11,196 nucleotides of DNA from Discostella pseudostelligera (lineage: Eukaryota; Bacillariophyta; Thalassiosirophyceae; Thalassiosirales; Thalassiosiraceae), in the NCBI GenBank assembly GCA_036940085.1, contig JALLBK010001047.1, positions 1-11,196 of the forward strand, given 5' to 3'. This document shows positions 6,686 to 11,196 of the stretch, one piece after another. Below the pieces are notes generated by a model that did not search any database, had not been told where the DNA came from, and saw only the letters and a list, made by a program, of their open reading frames with translations. The translations under genes were made by a program, and so were the position numbers. The stretch's first letter is position 1, and each line of letters opens with the position of its first letter.

Positions 6686-7126
6686 GGTGATCTATCGTGA
6701 TGCAGATTTTTTGTGGTGGCGGCGGCCGGCGGCTGGCGGCCGGCTGCAATTTCATTGCGGCTGGCACTTCCACGTGGGCCCTTCGTTTGGGTCAGCTGTA
6801 TGTGTCGGTCAACTAGAGAACGATAGTACGATCCTAACAATATAAGTCTAATACGATGCGATATTACCCTGCGGACACCTAATGACATGATGGATTGAGT
6901 AGGAAACTACTCGGATAATCGAGAATCATTCACATCCAACCATAATCGATAGTTCAATTAGCTCTACATTCTGTCCATCATGTCGTTAAGGTTGAGTTAG
7001 GTATCGTCTCCCGAAAATCTCTGTACAATTACGACAACGCCCACGACCTAGGTATTGCTTCAGAAGGTGACGAGAGGTGACGAGCATGCATTCATTCAAA
7101 TAATTGGATTGCGCAGCAACTCAAGC
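6686..7126. other. Intergenic region: CENP-X upstream and 3' flank of the next gene
   Basis: No gene is supported. The part next to the CENP-X start is GC-rich, with GGCGGCCGGC occurring twice at about 6719-6741. A ten-base tandem repeat AGGTGACGAG lies at 7065-7084. The longest open frame here (6592-6888 minus) overlaps CENP-X exon 1 in another frame and has no recognisable domain. Confidence 0.6.
6771..6776. promoter_or_regulatory. CACGTG (G-box/E-box) upstream of CENP-X
   Basis: The palindrome CACGTG lies 86-91 bases upstream of the CENP-X ATG, followed directly by GGGCCC. CACGTG is the general binding core of bHLH and some bZIP factors. Use as a promoter site here is inferred from position only; a hexamer can occur by chance. 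Confidence 0.25.
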
Positions 7127-8406
7127 TCAACGTTTTTTCTCGCGACCACCTGGAACTTCTTCATTAATAAGACTCTCAGAATCTTCAGAAATCATGGAGC
7201 AATTCGGTGAGAAGGAAGTGGACTCCTCCTTTCCAAACTTGCAATGAAACAAACGCGATATAAGATAAGACACTGAATCTTCCGTCTCCTCCGTATTAGT
7301 GCCATGTATGACTTCGTAATCATCCAATGCCAGCTCCATCACCACACTGTCAATCTCATCGTCGACTGTATCAATCACTGAGTCCAACTGCTTACTCTCC
7401 GAAACTAGATCTTTGATCTGCATTTCAAGCGTTATCACCATCGTCTCAACCTTGGAATTTAGCATCGCGATGCGAGGATCTTCCTCAATTTCATCTCCTC
7501 TCGAGCTGGCGACGCACTCTGCCTTTTTGCCTCCAGTACACGGATGATCTTTTTGATTTTATTGATCTTATGAAGTAAAGCTCCACTGCCGACTTCCTTC
7601 TTGTTACCCTTCGAAACCCCTCGATTTGATTTCCTCTTCTCGAGATCCTGTTTAACATTGTGAAGGACAAATTGAGATAGTGTGTCATCAATAGCATCTT
7701 CTTCTTCCTTTTCGTTTTCTCCCGAGAATCCAAAGAGAGACAGGATGTGGCCCCAGACGGTAGGTTGTTCCCTCGACGATGACACGGGCTGCATTTTTGC
7801 TTCATTATTCCCTGCGTCCTTGGGAGGTATATTGTACTCAGTGTTTATGGATAGGAAAGTACCATTGCTGAGACTACTCTCACTGCGCATCATGTCACTG
7901 TTATCAGTGAGACCAATTGAATTCTTTCCAGTGAGCAACCCGCCGTCATTGTCTCCCATCACCAGACTCGATGCAGTGATGTCTTTCCCTTCCTGCTCTT
8001 CCCTCTCCTCTCTCTGCATCACTGTATTCTCCTGCTCGTCATCTCTCTCAACGGTTGGGCCAGATTGCGAAGGCTGATTGTTCTGCTCTGTATCCTTCTC
8101 AGGGAAATCGTCAACGATGAGATCCGCGGCCGTGGACATAGTTTCAGTTTGTGGATTCCCCGCCAATGTTGTATCATTATTATCACGAACCTGCGCGTCA
8201 CTTCGTCGAAAGTCTACAAATTCAACGTTCGTCTCATTTTTGGCATCCCTCTCTTCGCGCACGAGAGTATTCGGGTCAGAGCCCGTCGGTGGCGAACGAT
8301 CATCGGGTTGGACATCGGCGTTGGCACTTTGCTTAAGCTTAAAGGATCTCCTGCGAGTAATTTCCAGGGATTGACGCAAGCGCTTGTGCCAATTGCGATT
8401 TGACAT
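7127..8406 (-). CDS. Acidic disordered coiled-coil protein with one frame change (probable intron or indel)
   Basis: Two overlapping minus frames look like one gene. The first runs to a TAA at 7459-7461; the second, in the -1 frame, ends at 7127. A possible 89-base intron (7519-7607; donor AAGG then GTAACAAG, acceptor AAAAAGGCAG) joins them into 396 residues. The acceptor lacks a pyrimidine tract, and the skipped bases themselves read as a plausible coiled coil (KINKIKKIIRVLEAKRQ). A one-base indel near the A5 run at about 7525 is therefore an equal alternative. I chose the ATG at 8404-8406 (AAC at -3, basic start MSNRNWHKRLRQSLEITRRR); the frame stays open to an ATG at 8661, but that extra sequence looks non-coding. 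The body is rich in D, E, N, Q and S, with a hydrophobic patch WGHILSLFGFSG and a coiled coil near the C-terminus (MLNSKVETMVITLEMQIKDL). No family is recognised. Confidence 0.55.
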
Positions 8407-9147
8407 GTTATCTAGGATATTATAATAGAATGAGAGGCGATGTTTGATGTTATGCATCGAAAGACGAATGAGAAGGTGTGGTGTGGGAGGTTGGAATGTT
8501 TGTTGTATCGGAAAGAAGTCCAATTCAAGTCCGCGCCAAAATTTATACGAGATCCCACATGCGTTCCAGTAGAAATTCAACGGACCCAACTCCCTCCACC
8601 CCCATAATCTCCTTCTCTCGTCGCGGCGCAGCTCATACTCATAGCTCATTGACACCACCATCGTCTACACCATCCTACTGACACCGACATGACCGACATC
8701 CTATCACTCATCACTCTTGCCTCTCTGTCTAGAGATCAGGATATTAATATGATACTGCTGGTACTTCCTTGATGCTTATCTAATCAAATGACCCCGGCGA
8801 GAGCAACTAAAAATGCGCCTGCCTCCTATTCAAGAAGATGTTCGTTGAAGGACTGTAATAACAATATTGGATTTAGTAGTGTTTGTTTTTCGTTCATACA
8901 GCATACGCGTACGCGTACAACATTCACTCGCTTTCGCTTATTGATGAGCCATTGCAAGTTCAAGCAAAGTTTTGATTGATCAATTGTTCGAGTACAAAAG
9001 TAGGAAGTAGGTGTCCTACTTCGCTGCTGTGCCGTGGGATATTGGTATTGTTTTACATCCACCTCAAAACCCAAACCAAAAAAGTATCCCAGACTTGCAC
9101 CACGAAACAAATCAGCAAAGCCACAGCCGTAAAATATCATTCGTCCC
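8407..9147. other. Intergenic region, no supported gene
   Basis: This holds the upstream region of the acidic coiled-coil gene and the 3' flank of the redoxin gene, both on the minus strand. Open frames on either strand are short and without motifs. TACGCGTACGCGTA at 8904-8917 is a doubled ACGCGT palindrome. AT-rich sequence (CTAGGATATTATAATAG) lies directly upstream of the chosen ATG at 8406. Nothing else stands out. Confidence 0.55.
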
Positions 9148-9898
9148 TCACGACAAAATGCATCCCCACGACGATGAAGTTGATGGATATTCCCCCTTGA
9201 AATAGTCAATATACAATTCTCTTCCATTCGTCGACACTAATTTACCACTGTTGCCATCTATTATAATCAACGCGGGTATTCCCACAATACTATATTTTTT
9301 CGATAATATATCCTTGATTTGCCATCTATGTAAATTGGCAAATGGTACCGAGAGCCATGGCATGGTGTTGCGATAATTGTCGTATTCAGATTTCACCGAG
9401 TCGAAGGAAACAAAAATGACTTCGATTTCGCCAACTGAATCATCATCGGTGTTGGCATTAAAATCCCCTCCTCCTCCCTCTTCTAAATAACGCTTATGAG
9501 CTTCATATGCCGCGACGAGCTGGGGTGTGAAGTGACGACAGGGCGGACACCAATGAGCTGACATGTACAGCCTTGAAATTGTTGCATGTGGCACAAATAA
9601 TGATATTAACCATTAGCGAAGGAAAGGAATGTGAACAAAAATGTTACGTCGAATGCAAANGTGGCACAAATAATGATATTAACCATTAGCGAAGGAAAGG
9701 AATGTGAACAAAAATGTTACGTCGAATGCAAAACCCAACTTGACTGCACATGGACACACACGCAAAAAATTCGGCAGGCGATAAGAGAACTTACATGACG
9801 TACTTCTTCCCACTCAACGCGAGCGAAGTCGGTACCTCCTCACCGTTGCATTTGAGCAGCGTCGGGCCAACTACGTCTTCCCATCGGTATGATGACAT
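9148..9898 (-). CDS. Tryparedoxin/nucleoredoxin-like protein with C-terminal CaaX box, two exons
   Basis: Exon 1 is 9795-9898 (MSSYRWEDVVG... to KKYV plus AT) and exon 2 is 9148-9571. The intron 9572-9794 starts GTAAGT and ends TTTCAAG, and splicing restores YVMLYMSAHWCPPC. The product has 175 residues. It is a thioredoxin-fold thiol-disulfide oxidoreductase of the tryparedoxin/nucleoredoxin type: active site WCPPC at 42-46, EVIFVSFDSVKSEYDNYRNT at 85-104, PWLSVPF at 106-112, and the cis-proline of GIPALIIID at 132-140. An acidic Gly/Asp-rich insert (67-83) lies between the first helix and the second strand. The last four residues are Cys-Ile-Leu-Ser directly before TGA, a CaaX form favouring farnesylation, after a Ser-rich linker. 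The protein may thus be held at a membrane, which is inference. The ATG has A at -3. The intron contains a 72-base duplication with an N, so its true length is probably 150. Confidence 0.88.
9588..9732. repeat. 72-base exact duplication around a single N (assembly gap)
   Basis: Bases 9588-9659 and 9661-9732 are identical, separated only by the N at 9660. The form is the same as at 4874-4986. It falls wholly inside the intron of the redoxin gene, so the coding sequence is unaffected. Confidence 0.9.
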
Positions 9899-10390
9899 AA
9901 TACTGTTGGTAATAACTGTTGGTATGCAAGCCTTTCCCTATCCTACTTCCTACTTTCCATTTCCATAGCTTTCTATCATCCAACATTCATCGACCATCGA
10001 GATCGAGAAGAGAAGATGATGTTGATGTTGTGGATACTATGCAGATATTATTGTAGAGTTGTCGGGAGAGCTCTGACACCTCCTGCCTGCACGCAAGAAA
10101 TAGGAGTACGTCAGTGTTCAGTGTTCATCGTCCTTCCTTTGTGTTCTTCTGGCGCGCCATCTCTGACGCACAGATCTCCCGCCACATACATCGCCTTCTC
10201 CTCCGGGCGGGCCTTCAAATGCATTCCAACTCTTCCATCAAGCAATGTGGAGCCTCTGCCTTTGTCAGTTACACATCGTTCCATCCCGCCCCTGCGAGGA
10301 CTCATGACTCTGCGCGATAGCAAATTCCTCGCCCTTCCTCCTTCTCTCATAAATTCAGTAAACAACGCAAGAACATCATCAATCATCATC
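9899..10390. promoter_or_regulatory. Shared upstream region of two divergent genes
   Basis: This 492-base stretch lies between the start of the redoxin gene (minus) and the start of the ABC ATPase gene (plus), so it must hold both promoters. No clear TATA box is seen. ACTGTTGGTA is repeated at 9902-9911 and 9915-9924, close to the redoxin start. A frame in phase with the ABC start is open back to 10016, but its sequence does not resemble an ABC N-terminus. Confidence 0.5.
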
Positions 10391-11196
10391 ATGACATTGA
10401 CGGTTTGCGTCGGCGCAAGCGGATCAGGTACGACATTTTAGTTTCAGTCGTCAAACAACCATCGGCATGTTGTCTATTGTCTATGCTTGCATTTGCCCTG
10501 CCGACATGGCAGAACTTTGTCGAGAAATACTAACCGTCTCTGCCCGCTCTCGTCAACAATTCCATCTCTCACCTACGTCTTTCATCTACTTCTACACTTT
10601 CTCCCGAATATTGCGCAGGCAAAACCACCTTCCTGAACGATGTGCACAAGTCTCATAAATGCACGTACATTCGACAGTATCACAATCTGAGGCCGTACAT
10701 TTCCGTCACGGCAATTCCAAATTTTGATCCTACCAAGGTATGTGTCTATCTGTTGCTGTCGCTATTGTTGCTTCGACCAATGTTGATTGAATAATGTATT
10801 GACCAATTCAATTATCCCTCTCTCTTTTCGTTTCGAATCTTTTCATTGGATGGCTTGCATAGCTTCCCTACTGGGACACATACATTCGGGAGAAGAAGGA
10901 CAAGTCCATCATCGTGGGTGGGACCATCGCCGGTCAATTCATGGCTGGACTCTCGGGTGGACAGCGCAAACTCCTCCTCTTCGAGCTCATCTTCCAACGT
11001 ACTGCCAATCAGGAGAGTTTGCTCATTGTATTGGATGAACCATTTGCCGGAGTTACGGATGATTTCATCCCCTTTATTGTGAAAAGGTTGAACGAAATGA
11101 GGAAGAAGCATAACATATTGTTGGTGACGAATGACCACGTGGATACTTTGAAGGCGATGGCAGACAATACCATTACCGTTAGTGCTATTGACAGGA
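10391..11196 (+). CDS. Compact ABC ATPase domain protein (3' partial), three exons visible
   Basis: Exons 10391-10427, 10619-10737 and 10863 to the window edge; introns of 191 bases (GTACGA...GCGCAG) and 125 bases (GTATGT...GCATAG). Spliced, 163 residues plus one base are visible: Walker A GASGSGKTTF (K14), a Q-loop-like IRQYHNLRP (Q32), signature LSGGQ at 82-86, Walker B LLIVLDEP at 105-112, a D-loop-like GVTDD, and the switch histidine in TNDHV (H144). All ATP-hydrolysis motifs are present. The protein starts only seven residues before Walker A, so the usual N-terminal strands and A-loop are absent, and Walker A to signature is about 68 residues, shorter than usual. The sequence is closest to ABCG-type domains and to diatom proteins that I recall starting the same way. 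A membrane part may follow beyond 11196, but cannot be seen. Intron 1 splits the Walker A glycine codon just before the lysine. Confidence 0.88.

Noticed and set aside
6592..6888. 98-codon minus frame overlapping CENP-X exon 1
   Set aside because: It is in a different frame from the clear CENP-X match and has an in-frame end inside exon 1. An in-frame TAG closes the CENP-X frame just upstream of its own ATG, so it is not an upstream exon by read-through.
8407..8661. N-terminal extension of the acidic coiled-coil gene up to the ATG at 8661
   Set aside because: The 85 extra residues differ in composition from the rest and lie over AT-rich sequence directly before a well-placed ATG at 8406. A longer start cannot be excluded.
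8826..9227. 133-codon minus frame between the redoxin stop and the next gene
   Set aside because: It overlaps the redoxin C-terminus in another frame and has no motif; it is probably 3' flank.
10016..10390. N-terminal extension of the ABC ATPase in the open upstream frame
   Set aside because: The 125 residues show no ABC-like strands or A-loop. The start at 10391 agrees with related diatom proteins as I remember them.

Overview
The window looks like nuclear DNA of a diatom, probably a centric one. Several genes become complete only when short GT-AG introns of about 90 to 190 bases are removed. Two of the predicted proteins (4541-5122 minus and the ABC ATPase at the right end) resemble families I recall from diatom proteomes. 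Coding density is moderate, intergenic gaps are 0.4-1 kb, and low-complexity coding tracts (poly-Q, poly-P, Gly-rich) are common. Nothing bacterial or organellar is visible. The diatom call rests on recognition from memory, not on a search.

Layout, left to right. (1) 2-1657 plus: the 3' part of a large disordered, coiled-coil, Q/P-rich protein that enters from the left edge. (2) 1688-3559 minus: a probable class I SAM-dependent methyltransferase with a long disordered N-terminus, converging on gene 1 with 30 bases between stop codons. (3) 4541-5122 minus: a small protein of an apparently diatom-typical family of unknown function. It is interrupted by a one-N gap flanked by a 56-base exact duplication, most likely an assembly artefact. 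(4) 5160-5680: a repeat-rich intergenic block with four copies of an imperfect hairpin and three copies of a second 20-base motif. (5) 6162-6685 minus: a two-exon gene for the histone-fold protein CENP-X (MHF2), whose second exon is too short and diverged to stand out alone. (6) 7127-8406 minus: an acidic, disordered, coiled-coil protein whose reading frame must change once, by a weak 89-base intron or an indel. (7) 9148-9898 minus: a two-exon tryparedoxin/nucleoredoxin-like protein with a WCPPC active site and a C-terminal CaaX-type ending (CILS). Its intron contains a second one-N gap with a 72-base duplication. (8) 10391 to the right edge, plus: a compact ABC ATPase, with the Walker A motif split by an intron, running off the window.

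Genes 2, 3, 5, 6 and 7 are all on the minus strand with separate promoters, so no operon-like arrangement is implied. Genes 7 and 8 are divergent and share a 492-base upstream region. No common pathway is evident: the recognisable roles (kinetochore/DNA repair, thiol redox, ABC transport, methylation) look like an ordinary stretch of eukaryotic genome. The most informative points are the spliced CENP-X, the prenylation-type redoxin, the stripped-down ABC domain, the hairpin repeat family and two probable assembly duplications.
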